Assembly (NCBI GenBank): GCA_021234155.1
Contig: JAJEKV010000016.1
Location: forward strand, 19,357,616 to 19,421,615
Reading direction: 5' to 3'
DNA: 64,000 nt
Source of the DNA: Isoetes taiwanensis
Lineage: Eukaryota; Streptophyta; Lycopodiopsida; Isoetales; Isoetaceae
Below the pieces are notes generated by a model that was not told where the DNA came from, made no database searches, and saw only the letters and a program-made list of their open reading frames with translations. Shown here one piece after another: positions 24,290 to 36,037 of the stretch. How positions within the stretch are numbered: position 1 is the stretch's first letter; each line of letters starts with the position of its first letter. A program made the translations under genes and the position numbers.

Positions 24290-25009
24290 TCATGCTAGAG
24301 CCTTTAACGTTCTATATAATAAAATTATGGCTTTCTTTTCCCTCGTGATCGAATTTGGTCCAAACCTATTTGTTGTCTTTGCCCGATTATTCATAGAAGC
24401 AACACTCTTTCCAAAGGGTTTTCTCAAGATCCGAGCAGGTTTGAATCGGATGCTTTGGAGATGATCTGTAAGACTTTGTATAACCAATGGAGTTTTTTTT
24501 GCACTTGCATATGGATCAGAGAGTGATCTCTTAAGTCTGGGGTTATGGCATCTAGCAAATACGCCTAGAACTTTTGTGAAGGCGTCTAGGCTTTTTAACT
24601 GTGGCACATGGTTTCCTATAAGATGCCAATGTGGATGTTGAAGTGCCAATGTGGATGCACTTGACAACAGTGGTCTGAATAACTTTAAAAACCATGTGTA
24701 GCTTGCTCTGCGATTGATTAGGCATAGAAAATCGTGGATATTGAAGAAAAGAGGTGGGCCATATTTGGGTAATAATGCAGATATCATTTGTTTATACTTC
24801 ATTCTTTCGCTGGTGCTTCTTTCTATTGAGCTAAGCATAGAGCAGCAAAAGCAGATGCATTTTCTTTGTACTCCTTCATAAGACGGTCGGGTTAAGATTT
24901 GCTTTGCTTTGTTCATATAGTTAGCATAGTTTTGAATTTTAAAATGTCTATCTATGCCTTTTTCCATGCAGTTCGATGCTTGCATAAAAAAGCCTTGAAA
25001 ACTAAGCAC
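24290..25009 (-). CDS. Open frame carried by Helitron 1, unknown protein
   Basis: 239 codons beginning MLSFQGFFMQASNCMEKG. The first about 180 residues are identical in Helitron 2 (33643-34266). Visible features are a Lys/Arg-rich early part with a short Cys cluster (RKCICFCCSML), a basic-hydrophobic middle and a Ser/Arg-rich end. I recognise no family. It could be a captured gene fragment or a chance frame. Conservation between two copies in one locus is weak evidence for function because the copies are recent. Confidence 0.3.
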   Translation of the reverse strand: MLSFQGFFMQASNCMEKGIDRHFKIQNYANYMNKAKQILTRPSYEGVQRKCICFCCSMLSSIERSTSERMKYKQMISALLPKYGPPLFFNIHDFLCLINRRASYTWFLKLFRPLLSSASTLALQHPHWHLIGNHVPQLKSLDAFTKVLGVFARCHNPRLKRSLSDPYASAKKTPLVIQSLTDHLQSIRFKPARILRKPFGKSVASMNNRAKTTNRFGPNSITREKKAIILLYRTLKALA

Positions 25010-26291
25010 GCATCTCTTGAAAACTAAGTTTACAACATCATTGTCTAGGTGAATTGTAGAAATATTTTGCCATCATATGTTCTGCCCTGAAATCTCGCCA
25101 ATACAATGTAGTTGTCGCCTTTCTGTGCAAGTCAATAAGGAGCTTTGTGCAATGAGCGAATTTAATATTTATTCTACGCTATTGAAGACGAGTGGATGAA
25201 AATGTCTATTTACAAGGCCATCAAGATGGCGGGATGGAAATAGACGAACATAATTGAATATCTATTTGCTGAGGGCTCGAGGATAGCGGGATGGAATAGG
25301 GACATAATAGGACTTCCGCGGTATCGAGGATGGCAAGATGGAATGGGATATGATAGAACTAACACTCCTATGCTGGTAAGATGCCTTTCTTGATGTTATA
25401 TTTTGAACCTTTGTAGATTTGATGGTCCTCTTCTTCTCTCAGCGATGGGGTTTTATGTACCACACACGCACAACAAATTCCAAAGAAGTTCAAAGCAACT
25501 TGGACAGCTTTGTACATTAAAAAATCTGGAAAAACATGATTTAGAAGGTGTTGCGGTGATAAATTGCCGCAGGCATATCTTTACGGTAACTAAGTGCCTT
25601 TCAATATTCAATTCGTGGCACCGAAAAAGATTTGCATTTCTTAAAGATCATGACGCCGGATATCCATTTTTGGAAGACCACTCGATGTAAGTGTTTATCC
25701 ATTTTTGATCCTACGTAAAAGATATCTATTAGAAGACATGTTCCAACATTTGAATAGAAAAGAGTACAAATATACATTAATACACTACAAATATACTACG
25801 GGGATTATCATTATCAATAACAACTAACGACAAATTAATCCAAACATTCTATCTCGATATTGAATTGTGCACATGAGCGATAGTTAACCTTTAACGTCCT
25901 CCTAAAATTCATCATCCACGTTTGAGCTTAATACTTCTTTACAAAAAGGTATGGTACTACAAATATACTACAGGGATTATCATTATCAATAACAACTAAC
26001 AAAGAAATTAATCCAAACATTCTATCGATATTGAATTGCGCACATGAGCGATAAACCTTCAACGTCCTCCTAAAATTCATCATCCACGTTTGAGCTTAAT
26101 ACTTCTTTACAAAAAGGTATAGTACTGAAGCTAAAAGTGCAACATACATACCAATTGCAGCAGGTCTTTCAAAATGACAACCACAAACAATCTGAACAAC
26201 AACTCATAATAAGCGAACATTTTTATCCAACATTCTATTATTCTAAACTAGAAGTCTATATACTTCCATTTGAGCTTCCATAAGTTACATC

Positions 26292-26372
26292 AACCCAAAT
26301 CAACAAATGTGGTGCAACAACCCAAATCAACAAATGTGGTGCAACAACCCAAATCAACAAATGTGGTGCAAC
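26292..26372 (+). repeat. 27-bp unit, three copies in Helitron 1 (two in Helitron 2)
   Basis: Unit AACCCAAATCAACAAATG... starts at 26292, 26319 and 26346. Helitron 2 has two copies at 35548 and 35575. The extra unit accounts for nearly all of the 26-bp length difference between the Helitrons. Confidence 0.85.
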
Positions 26373-26945
26373 GCATGCTCATGTTTCCGATGCTGATAAT
26401 ATTGTGGCATCATTGACATGTTCCAACTTTTACCCTAATTTGGATGGTGAGGATGACCTCTCGAATCGAGAGCCTATAGTTCTACAAAACAAAAAGGGGA
26501 GGCACAAAAGGCGCTTGGTAAAAAAAGCACATCTATGTTTCCTCTTTGGGCGAAAGGCACATCCTTTAAAACTTTGCCTCTTTGGACGTGGTCTTTAGGG
26601 GCCCTCTTATGCTATATAACACTCATTTATGACAAGATTGAAGAAGACGAGCGACTGGAGACCGGAGAAGAGCACTTTCTCTCAGAAATATCGATGCATC
26701 ACTATGTAACATTAAGAAGTGAGGTTTCTTTTAAGCGTTTTTTCATTGTGGCCCAAAAAATTTACAGGCTCCTCTCAACTTATGCCCAGCAACGCTGGGC
26801 ACCATTACTAGTATGTAATGAATTCCAACTATTTGTATGGGTATGGAGAGGATTCAAGCGTAGACTCAGTTCCCATCTAAGATGTAAGAAAATCTGCTAA
26901 CATCTCTCCCTCTCCCATGGGCAATCTATGGACGTAAAAGGTTTT

Positions 26946-27060
26946 ATTCTATTCTATTCTATTCTATTCTATTCTATTCTATTCTATTCTATTCTATTCT
27001 ATTCTATTCTATTCTATTCTATTCTATTCTATTCTATTCTATTCTATTCTATTCTATTCT
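26946..27060 (+). repeat. (ATTCT)23 microsatellite
   Basis: Twenty-three uninterrupted ATTCT units (115 bases) starting 115 bases past the copia right end. Very AT-rich pentanucleotide arrays of this kind unpair easily. No gene is adjacent. Confidence 0.95.
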
Positions 27061-27948
27061 TAAACATAAGGTATTCTTCAAGGACTACAAACACATCTCG
27101 ACAACTTGGCCTTCCAGTTGTGAGCTTTGCTTCCAAAAACTTATATATTCTTGGGTTTATTCTGGTCAACTGAACCTTACCTCTAGGTAATACGTTATAT
27201 ACAATGTATCTGCTTCCCAATACCTTATATGCATGCCCTTGATTATCATGCTCACCCTCGCAGACCCCGTACATAATTCCTGTCCTTGAACCCGACATGA
27301 AAGATTCGTAGTGTTATGGCTTGATTTGTATATCGTTATCATGTAAGGCGCATCGTTATTAGTTGGCCTTGAAACCCCTCCCCGTTTTCATGTAACTGTG
27401 GCCCTGTTAGTTTGGTTTCTTTTGCTTATGTCTACATCCACTGAATTGACACGATTGTCCTCTCCACTTTGTCTATCTACTTTTCTCACATACTTATATG
27501 CTTAAAATTCACCTCTCCTAAAATCTTCCTATGTTCATGTGGATAATATTTTATACAAAATTTTATTACAAAAAAAAAAAAATCAAAAATTTGGTGCCTG
27601 CCAAAGGCAGGGTCACCTTCTACCTAGCTTGCCGATTTTTTAGCACTTTGAGTGCCGATATCAGATTGCTGAGTCATTCCAAAATAGAGATCATTTCAAG
27701 GTGGGCTTAGCTGGGGCAGACATTGGCACAGACCGAGCAGGGGTAGTCCTTGATGCAGATCGATTCAGGGCTGGCAGAAATTCCTCCTTCTTCTCTCCCT
27801 TTTCTTCCCATTTTTTGGATGATTCCCCTTCCTTTTTTATTTTTTTGGCCCCCCTGGTAAGAAGTACCCTGCATATATAATCAATTTGGTTCTTTTTCAC
27901 AGCAATTTACATATACCTTTGCATATAATCACCCACTAGGAGTAGACG
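27061..27948. other. Unassigned stretch
   Basis: A minus-strand frame (27044-27298) resembles a retrotransposon protein scrap (LTRINPRIYKFLEAKL) but cannot be assigned. The remainder is AT-rich with no recognised feature. Confidence 0.3.
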
Positions 27949-28839
27949 CTCTCTTTAAAAAAGAGATGAGATTGAATGGCTTACAATAAAAGCCCTTTTC
28001 AAAAAGTAAAAAAGACTCCGGGCATCGAGAGCTGTTGGATAAGCATATATGCCCTTTATTCCTCTATCTAGACCGTACATAGAGATCCTTATTTGTGGGG
28101 TATGCGTGTACAAGTTTTGGTATACTGTATAACACAGTTTACAAAATACTATAAGATTTGAGGCAATATACTATATGTTGTTGATTTTATACATGTATAA
28201 TATGATTTTAGGGGGTCTCGCTGCCCTACGTCACCCACCGTGTGAATATGCAGCTAAACCAAAGGGGGTTTAAGGGGGAATTTTATTTTTAAGTGTGGAA
28301 TGTAATGGTTTGTGTTATATCTAAAAATTGTTTGGCCCCTTCGGGGCCTTCAACAAACCAAAGGGCCCGAATGTAATGAATTGTATTTATTTTAAAAAAA
28401 TTTGGGTCTTCGTTACTTATTATAAACCAAGTCATTGGCATATCTTTTTGAACATGCAACACAACATGGTGAATAGTCTGCGGCACATTCCTTTGCGAGA
28501 GGTTTGCCAATACTTCTGAAATGCTTATACCTAAAACTTAGATTGAAGACAATGTTTATGAAACTTTAGCAATACCAAAGATGGGCATACCATACACCAT
28601 CAAAAAGATCCTGGAGAGAGCTTTCCAAAGCAATAAGCCTTACCTGAAACGGAGTTCTGGATCAAAAGTTATGCTAGAAACTGTGTTGTCGGCGAAAAGC
28701 TGCGCTACATGGCACCTAGGGTTTCACAGAAGGGTAAAGGTTCTATCTTTTTCTTTTTGATTTTATTTCTATTTTTATTTTTTACTTTTTGAAAAGGGCT
28801 TTTATTGTAAGCCATTCAATCTCATCTTTTTTAAAGAGG
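27949..28839. mobile_element. ~0.9-kb non-autonomous element with ~60-bp inverted ends
   Basis: 27949-28012 (CTCTCTTTAAAAAAGAGATGAG...) is the near-perfect reverse complement of 28778-28839. The two arms share the stretch covering ATGGCTTACAATAAAAGCCC. No transposase is encoded between them. The interior holds a perfect GGCCCC-TTC-GGGGCC palindrome near 28335. This fits a MITE-like or foldback element. I could not define a target duplication, so the exact ends are uncertain by a few bases. Confidence 0.6.
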
Positions 28840-29109
28840 GCTTTTGTTATGAGCCCTTTGATTCTTGACCATTAAGAAAGGAAAAACAATTTAGCACAAG
28901 TTGCATGCAAATACTTGGCACACTCTAGATGTACCAATTAGTACACCTCATGTAATACGGCCACCAAATCATATAAAAACCATTGAAAAAAGTGTACAAA
29001 ATACAAAAGAAACCCCCTGTTATTATGCTAGATATTCTCTATTCTTTGAAACCCACCCTCCCAGCCCCTTAATTATTTAATGTGACCAGCCCCTCTATTT
29101 GAAGAGGTT

Positions 29110-29434
29110 TTTGTTTTGTTGTCGCGTGGCACGCGTGATCAGCCCCTCCACTTTGGGAGTTTTGTCACATTTGTTCTAGTATTGGTGATGTGCAGGTACA
29201 GGTTGGCAAGCGGCAGCAACTTCGACTTCTCCATTCGTGGGTTTTTGGAAGCGAATTCTCAGGCTTACGTTTTCCTTGAAAACCCGAAAGGGCGGGGATT
29301 TTTAATCCCGATGATAAGCTTTCGGCAGTGGGGTGGTTTTGCTCTGGTGGACATTCTCTCCACTGAGTTATTAGTCCCCATTATACTCTGTAACTTTCTC
29401 TGGATAATAAAGGCTCAAGTCCTTCAAAAAAAAA
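29110..29434 (+). mobile_element. LINE 3'-end fragment with poly(A)
   Basis: Contains the conserved GTTTTC-CTT-GAAAAC hairpin and the GGGCGGGGATTTTTAATCCCGATGA signature (29266-29322) and ends in TTC followed by nine A (29426-29434). It is heavily 5'-truncated and lies directly before the truncated LTR at 29468. Confidence 0.55.
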
Positions 29435-29467
29435 CAACAAACCAAAGATCTATTAGCATTGTATTTT

Positions 29468-29832
29468 AGCTAATTTCGGCCCATAGAAAGGCCAGGGCCT
29501 TTTTTCCAACTCCAAATATCCAGCTTTAACATGGATTCGACGTCTTGTGCTAGATCCAGCAGTCCCGAACTGCGGCGATCAGGAAAAGGAAATTTTCCCC
29601 TTAAAAACACCCAACCGATGGGGTTCCGCCACGGGACCCTTTATTTTAATGGTTAAGTGACTTTTAGTGATCTTTAACATTTATATTTAAATGTCATGTT
29701 AGCATACGAAGTAAAAGCCGTTTAAAAGAGCCCAACATTGCTCCTAGGTAGTAACGGTCGCTTGGAATGTTTCAGGCCATCGAGTGGCACCAAGGCCAAC
29801 TCGGGCACTCCCAGCTCTTAACAACTGTAACA
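29468..29832 (-). repeat. LTR of element B, left copy (truncated)
   Basis: Matches 37925-38296 throughout (GCTAATTTCGGCC... to CTTAACAACTGTAACA). The first ~280 bases of the LTR are missing, replaced by the LINE 3' fragment and short spacer. Confidence 0.85.
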
Positions 29833-32800
29833 GTTCCCTCCCCTCCTCCTAGGACCTTGCCCTCAAGGTCAAGGAACTTGAAAGGAAAACAACGTTACAT
29901 AAAAGCAATACCAAGAAGCACCACGCTTAGCTCATAAATGTTCATCATCTAGAACAAGACATTAGCTCCACATTTGCAAACACAACTTTGTTAGACTTTC
30001 TTGCAATCCAAAAGTTGCATCAACAACAAGAAGCAAATTTAGATCACTTGTCTTAGCCTAGAATGCATCAAGCACTACTCGCCAACAGATATTCTTGGAG
30101 AGACCAGAACCAAGCCCAAGCCAAATTGCTGATTAGGCAAGATAGCATGATTTGGAGCAGTTTGGCATACATCCAGTGATGCAACCCCAAAACAAGGACC
30201 CTTGCCTTTGCAAGAAAAGAAAAAGTTGTACTTTGCATTCTTGGTATATTTACCTTTAGATTGACCTAGCCAATCATGGTTGTCCTGTCAACCCATACAA
30301 CACAATGGTTTCAAGTCCATTCTTATACTCCTTAACCTTGATTTTATTGCCACCTAAGCATGCGAACAAACTATTACCATCTCACAATTCAGTATTCGCA
30401 CTTAGTAGATACAAGTCATCTACTTATGTCAATCATAACCTAGACCACCCAGTGGTAAGATCGACACTACTCCGCAACTATGGACGTCCCATAGGGGTCT
30501 AGCATGCATGACATGCCCCCAAATTACCTGTAACACTTTATTTTCTCCCCCTCCTTAGAAGCTTGGCCTCAAGGTCTAACTAAGGATTCAATATAGGAAA
30601 GATATTGTACAATTTCTTATTCTCCTAATGGCCACTTAGGATTTCTCATGTCCCTACGAGACCTTGATATTCCATGAATATCCTTATTGTACAACTTCGG
30701 AACAAATTGGAGCATCCAAAATTAGTTTGGGTTACAGTAAAGTTTAACACGAACGCTATATGATGGAATTAGCCTTGTTATCCACCATAATATAGTTCGT
30801 ATAGCTAGCTTTCACAATACTCAGTACTAGATCTAGTTTTTCCAACAATGCCAACTCATATGCTAATATGCCCAGCCTTTTCCTCGAAAAGGATTAGCAT
30901 AATGCGGAATAAACATTTGCACTTTTCTTAGCCATATTATTTAGAAAATTGTTCGTATAACTAAGAAATTATCATTTCTTAAGTCGACACAGTCATCTTC
31001 CTCAAGATGACCTCAATTTGCATGGGTTTGACTCTACTTGGAGATTCACACAACTCTACTTCTGGGAAAGTGAGAATTGCCTCTCCATCATGCAACAACT
31101 TGAAGTAGAATCCTTTTGAGGCACTCATGTACTGCAGTACATATCATAGGATTCTACTTCCATCCACACATACTAGATCGTTTTAGATCGTTTTAGATAG
31201 GTTAATTCGAATCAACAGGGTAGGGTAGCTAATCCTTCCTCATAGTTAACTTCTCATGGATAAATTTTACGCTCAACACATCTTCCAAGACTGCATTGAT
31301 CATAGTACAGCTAGATGATTCCCACATTTATCCACCACCAAATCTCATGATCCTTCGCATAGACCATTTCAATTGTCCCATCATGTTGCATGCATATTTT
31401 AACCACATTAGGTTAACAATATCTACTACCCTAGGGTACTTGGTCAAACCTTACTAGAATCAAGTGCTCTGCCTAGTAGTCTCGAGCAACGTGACTCATG
31501 CTCTCACACTTACATAATGGTTCCATGTAAGTAAGCTTGTGGCAATCTTAGTATGCAACTATCCTTGGCTTTCATAGCCTGGCACATTGCACACTCAACT
31601 CCAAGTAACAACTTGGCAAACTTGACCCATAGCTTCCTAGTATAGGATTTTGCGATGCATTGCACATGAACACGAGAATCAATCACCAGGACATAACCAC
31701 TTTTCCACAAGCAAGGACTCTAATGCACCAGTCCCAGTCATAGTCACCATGCCCTTTAGTCAATCTTCTCGAGGTGCATTAATAATCCTTCAAACAAGGA
31801 TTATATCACAATTCAGACACAATTTAAGAAACTCTATCAACCTTGTTAATTTGGGATTTTCAGGTTTGCATAAAAATATTTTTGGAATTTTTTTTAGGTC
31901 ATTTCCTAAGATTTTAGGGGTTTTATCTGCTTGAAAAACTTTCAGATTTGCAAAAGATTGTGGATTTTTTTGTGCCATGATTTTTGGTGATGAATTTCCT
32001 CCCTTATCTGATCGAAATGGCATATAGAGATTGCTATGGTCATCTGCATATTATCCTCCAGATAATATCCAACACTTTGGCTCATGAACTTCCAATCATA
32101 AGTTCTCAACCCATGGTTATATAATCTCACCTAGCTACACTTAGCTTGAGATTACTTAGGCAACCCTTTTGACCTTGGCAATTCCAATAGTCCTTCAGAC
32201 TCACCCCTAACATCAGTTTTATTAGCATTCAAGTCCCAACCCTTGAAGCAGCATTGCTAACAACAGCTTTTGACCATGCCAATAGCTTTTCATTGAGCTC
32301 TAATCCATTCAACTCTTGATCCTAAGTCAGAAATTCCATGAATGAAGTAGTCGAAGATTAAGAACTTTTTTGCAACCCCAAGACACACTTAGGTTGAATT
32401 CTAATCTTCCATAACGCGCTCATTACCAATGTCATAAAACCTTTCCTCCTCCGGGAGAAATTGAGCCGTTAAAGCAATTCGTTGCTTAGAAAAGACACTT
32501 TGCTGGATGATTATAGAACAAACTATAAGTCTGGAATTGTAGAAGTGCATATTAGATTTTCGAATGTGCATATCATATGTCTAAATGCCATTGGGTAACT
32601 ATTCTTCGGAAAAAAGACAATATGCACCTAACTAAATTTCCATAATGAACTCTAATTGTCTAAATCGAATTTATTGTACCAGAATCCAATTACGGAGACA
32701 CCAGTATGGTTTAGAGCAATATTAGCATGTTGGTCATAATTATTCAAGCATTGCTTGAATCTTTTGAACCAAAATATCTTGGTTCAACCATTGCTTAATA

Positions 32801-32922
32801 AAAGCCAACATAGAATTACACAAATTGGTGGTTTATAAAATAGTAAACCCAATGCTCTAGAACATATTATCGGTCCATTTCGTTCAAATTTAAGCCCAGC
32901 TTAAATCAACTCTATGGACTAA
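29833..32922. other. Interior of LTR element B, left part: no gene recognised
   Basis: AT-rich, without convincing frames. A second copy of the LTR-edge pattern occurs at 30528-30583 (CTGTAACA, then CTCCCCCTCCTTAG and TTGGCCTCAAGGTC), resembling 29825-29872. This hints at a nested or duplicated LTR/polypurine junction. Confidence 0.45.
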
Positions 32923-35900
32923 TCCTATATTATAATGTTATTGTGTGTGTTGGACCCAGCCCTAATTTGGGCGGCCCAGATTTGATGAAATCAATGGAGG
33001 AGATGATACCACGTCAGATTTTTTTTTTTTTTTTGCTAGGGTTTAGCGAGGGCGGCAGTAGCACCTTCGAGCTGCTAGCTCCTATCTTCTGGAACAACTA
33101 TCGAAGGAAAACTATCGAAGCTATAGGTTTGCTTCCTTTAATTCTTCGCCAAGATCTTCGACATCTTTGGAACTGCTCAAACTTCGTAGATAAGGTAAGG
33201 CTTATAAAAAACGGCCCTCTTTAGCATGACTTCGGCCAAATCCAGATTATTTCAGGCCATTTCTAGCCTGCCATCCCGATGAGGTCTTTTTGGCATCGCT
33301 AGAGTGCTTTATAAGTAATCACAGAGCTGGTGATGGCAGGAAAAATTGCTTTCATGGCAACATAGAGGTAAAAAGGTGATATGTCACTGATATTCTGCTA
33401 GGTAGTTTTGATCCCTTAATAACATCCATTGCTTTTGTTTTGCAGGTACAGCATAGAAGCTCCTGCTGCACACAATAAAAAAACTTCCCTACAGAGCAGG
33501 TTTGCAGGTTTGTCGCAACATGGACTTCCATATAAATTGTTTGTTTTCATGCTAGAGCCTTTAACGTTCTATATAATAAAATTATGGCTTTCTTTTCCCT
33601 CGCATCGAATTTGGTCCAAACTGCCTATTTGTTGCTGCCAGATTATTCATAGAAGCAACACTCTTTCCAAAGGTTTTTCTCAAGATCTGAACAGGTTTGA
33701 ATCCAGATGCTTTGGAGATGATCTGTAAGACTTTGTATAACCAATGGAGTTTTTTTTGCACTTGCATATGGATCAGAGAGTGATCTCTTAAGTCTGGGGT
33801 TATGGCATCTAGCAAATACGCCTAGAACTTTTGTGAAGGCGTCTAGGCTTTTTAACTGTGGCACATGGTTTCCTATAAGATGCCAATGTGGATGTTGAAG
33901 TGCCAATGTGGATGCACTTGACAACAGTGGTCTGAATAACTTTAAAAACCATGTGTAGCTTGCTCTGCGATTGATTAGGCATAGAAAATCGTGGATATTG
34001 AAGAAAAGAGGTGGGCCATATTTGGGTAATAATGCAGATATCATTTGTTTATACTTCATTCTTTCGCTGGTGCTTCTTTCTATTGAGCTAAGCATAGAGC
34101 AGCAAAAGCAGATGCATTTTCTTTGTACTCCTTCATAAGACGGTCGGGTTAAGATTTGCTTTGCTTTGTTCATATAGTTAGCATAGTTTTGAATTTTAAA
34201 ATGTCTATCTATGCCTTTTTCCATGCAGTTCGATGCTTGCATAAAAAAGCCTTGAAAACTAAGCACGCATCTCTTGAAAACTAAGTTTACAACATCATTG
34301 TCTAGGTGAATTGTAGAAATATTTTGCCATCATATGTTCTGCCCTGAAATCTCAGTTAATACAATGTAGTTGCTGCTCTGTGCAAGTCAATAAGGAGCTT
34401 TGTGCAATGAGCCGAATTTAATATTTATTTACAGGCTATTGAAGACGAGTGGATGGAAATGTCTATTTACAAGGCTACTGAAGATGGCAGGATGGAAATA
34501 GACGAACATAATTGAATATCTATTTACAGGGCTACTGAGGATAGCAGGATGGAATAGGGACATAATAGGACTTCACAGGGTATCGAGGATGGCAAGATGG
34601 AATGGGATATGATAGAACTAACACTCCTATGCTGGTAAGATGCCTTTCTTGATGTTATATTTTGAACCTTTGTAGATTTGATGGTCCTCTTCTTCTCTGC
34701 AGTAGGGTTTTATGTACCACACCTGCACAACAAATTCACAGCAAGTTCAAAGCAACTTGGACAGCTTTGTACATTAAAAAAATCTGGAAAAAACATGATT
34801 TAGAAGGTGTTGCAGTGATAAATTGCCGCAGGCATATACTGTGTAACTAAGTGCCTTTCCATATTCAATTCGTGGCACCAGAAAAGATTTGCATTTCTTA
34901 AAAGATCATGACGCCAGATATCCATTTTTGGAAGACCACTCTGATGTAAGTGTTTATCCATTTTTTGATCCTACAGAAAGATATCTATTAGAAGACATGT
35001 TCCAACATTTGAATAGAAAAGAGTACAAATATACATTAATACACTACAAATATACTACAGGATTATCATTATCAATAACAACTAACAGCAAATTAATCCA
35101 AACATTCTATCTGATATTGAATTGTGCACATGAGCAGTAGTTAACCTTCAACGTCCTCCTAAAATTCATCATCCACGTTTGAGCTTAATACTTCTTTACA
35201 AAAAGGTATGGTACTACAAATATACTACAGGATTATCATTATCAATAACAACTAACAGCAAATTAATCCAAACATTCTATCTGATATTGAATTGCGCACA
35301 TGAGCAGTAAACCTTCAACGTCCTCCTAAAATTCATCATCCACGTTTGAGCTTAATACTTCTTTACAAAAAGGTATAGTACTGAAGCTAAAAGTGCAACA
35401 TACATACCAATTGCAGCAGGTCTTTCAAAATGACAACCACAAACAATCTGAACAACAACTCATAATAAGCGAACATTTTTATCCAACATTCTATTATTCT
35501 AAACTAGAAGTCTATATACTTCCATTTGAGCTTCCATAAGTTACATCAACCCAAATCAACAAATGTGGTGCAACAACCCAAATCAACAAATGTGGTGCAA
35601 CGCATGCTCATGTTTCCGATGCTGATAATATTGTGGCATCATTGACATGTTCCAACTTTTACCCTAATTTGGATGGTGAGGATGACCTCTCGAATTGAGA
35701 GCCTATAGTTCTACAAAACAAAAAGGGGAGGCACAAAAGGCGCTTGGTAAAAAAAGCACATCTATGTTTCCTCTTTGGGCGAAAGGCACATCCTTTAAAA
35801 CTTTGCCTCTTTGGACGTGGTCTTTAGGGGCCCTCTTATGCTATATAACACTCATTTATGACAAGATTGAAGAAGACGAGCGACTGGAGACCGGAGAAGA

Positions 35901-36037
35901 GCACTTTCTCTCAGAAATATCGATGCATCACTATGTAACATTAAGAAGTGAGGTTTCTTTTAAGCGTTTTTTCATTGTGGCCCAAAAAATTTACAGGCTC
36001 TCAACTTATGCCCAGCAACGCTGGGCACAATTACTAG
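32923..36037 (+). mobile_element. Helitron 2 (non-autonomous, 3115 bp)
   Basis: Same family as Helitron 1: begins TCCTATATTATAATG, ends ATTACTAG, hairpin TGCCCAGC-AAC-GCTGGGCA at 36009-36027, flanked by A (32922) and T (36038). About 630 bases (24468-25096 against the region near 33720-34348) appear identical between the copies, while other parts differ in clusters. The matching minus-strand frame here is 33643-34266 (207 codons). Confidence 0.9.

Larger units (their letters stand above)
23671..26811 (+). mobile_element. Helitron 1 (non-autonomous, 3141 bp)
   Basis: Begins TCCTATATTATAATG, ends ATTACTAG, and has an 8-bp stem hairpin TGCCCAGC-AAC-GCTGGGCA (26783-26801) ten bases before the end. 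It is flanked by A on the left and T on the right. These are the defining Helitron features. The uninterrupted LTR copy at 9671-9698 reads AAAA|TATG at the same place, so the insertion between A and T without target duplication is shown directly. A copy of 3115 bp lies at 32923-36037. No Rep/helicase gene is present. The interior holds a minus-strand frame and several exon-like pieces with GT/AG borders, probably captured host sequence. Confidence 0.9.
9086..26830 (-). mobile_element. Ty1/copia retrotransposon, split by two nested insertions
   Basis: Two LTRs of the same family lie at 9086-9698 and 23287-23670 plus 26812-26830. The right LTR is preceded by the complement of TTGGTATCAGATCC (23273-23286), a tRNA-Met-type primer site. 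The left LTR is followed by TTCCTCCTTCATC (9699-9711), the complement of a polypurine tract. Between them, read on the minus strand, come gag, protease, GAG-pre-integrase, a decayed integrase, reverse transcriptase and RNase H, the copia order. Removing the DNA transposon at 10952-19873 and the Helitron at 23671-26811 restores a normal copia layout. All frames are broken. No target duplication is discernible at the outer ends. Confidence 0.88.

Noticed and set aside
26946-27060. ATTCT array as a CRISPR-like or centromeric repeat.
   Set aside because: There are no spacers and the unit is five bases; it is a simple microsatellite.
28333-28347. GGCCCC-TTC-GGGGCC palindrome as an intrinsic terminator.
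   Set aside because: There is no adjacent gene or T tract, and bacterial-type termination does not apply in a plant nuclear context.
23671-36037. The two 3.1-kb direct repeats as LTRs of one giant retrotransposon.
   Set aside because: Their ends are TC and CTAG with a terminal hairpin, not TG/CA. Each sits in a different host element, there is no primer site or polypurine tract at the edges, and an empty site proves a Helitron insertion.
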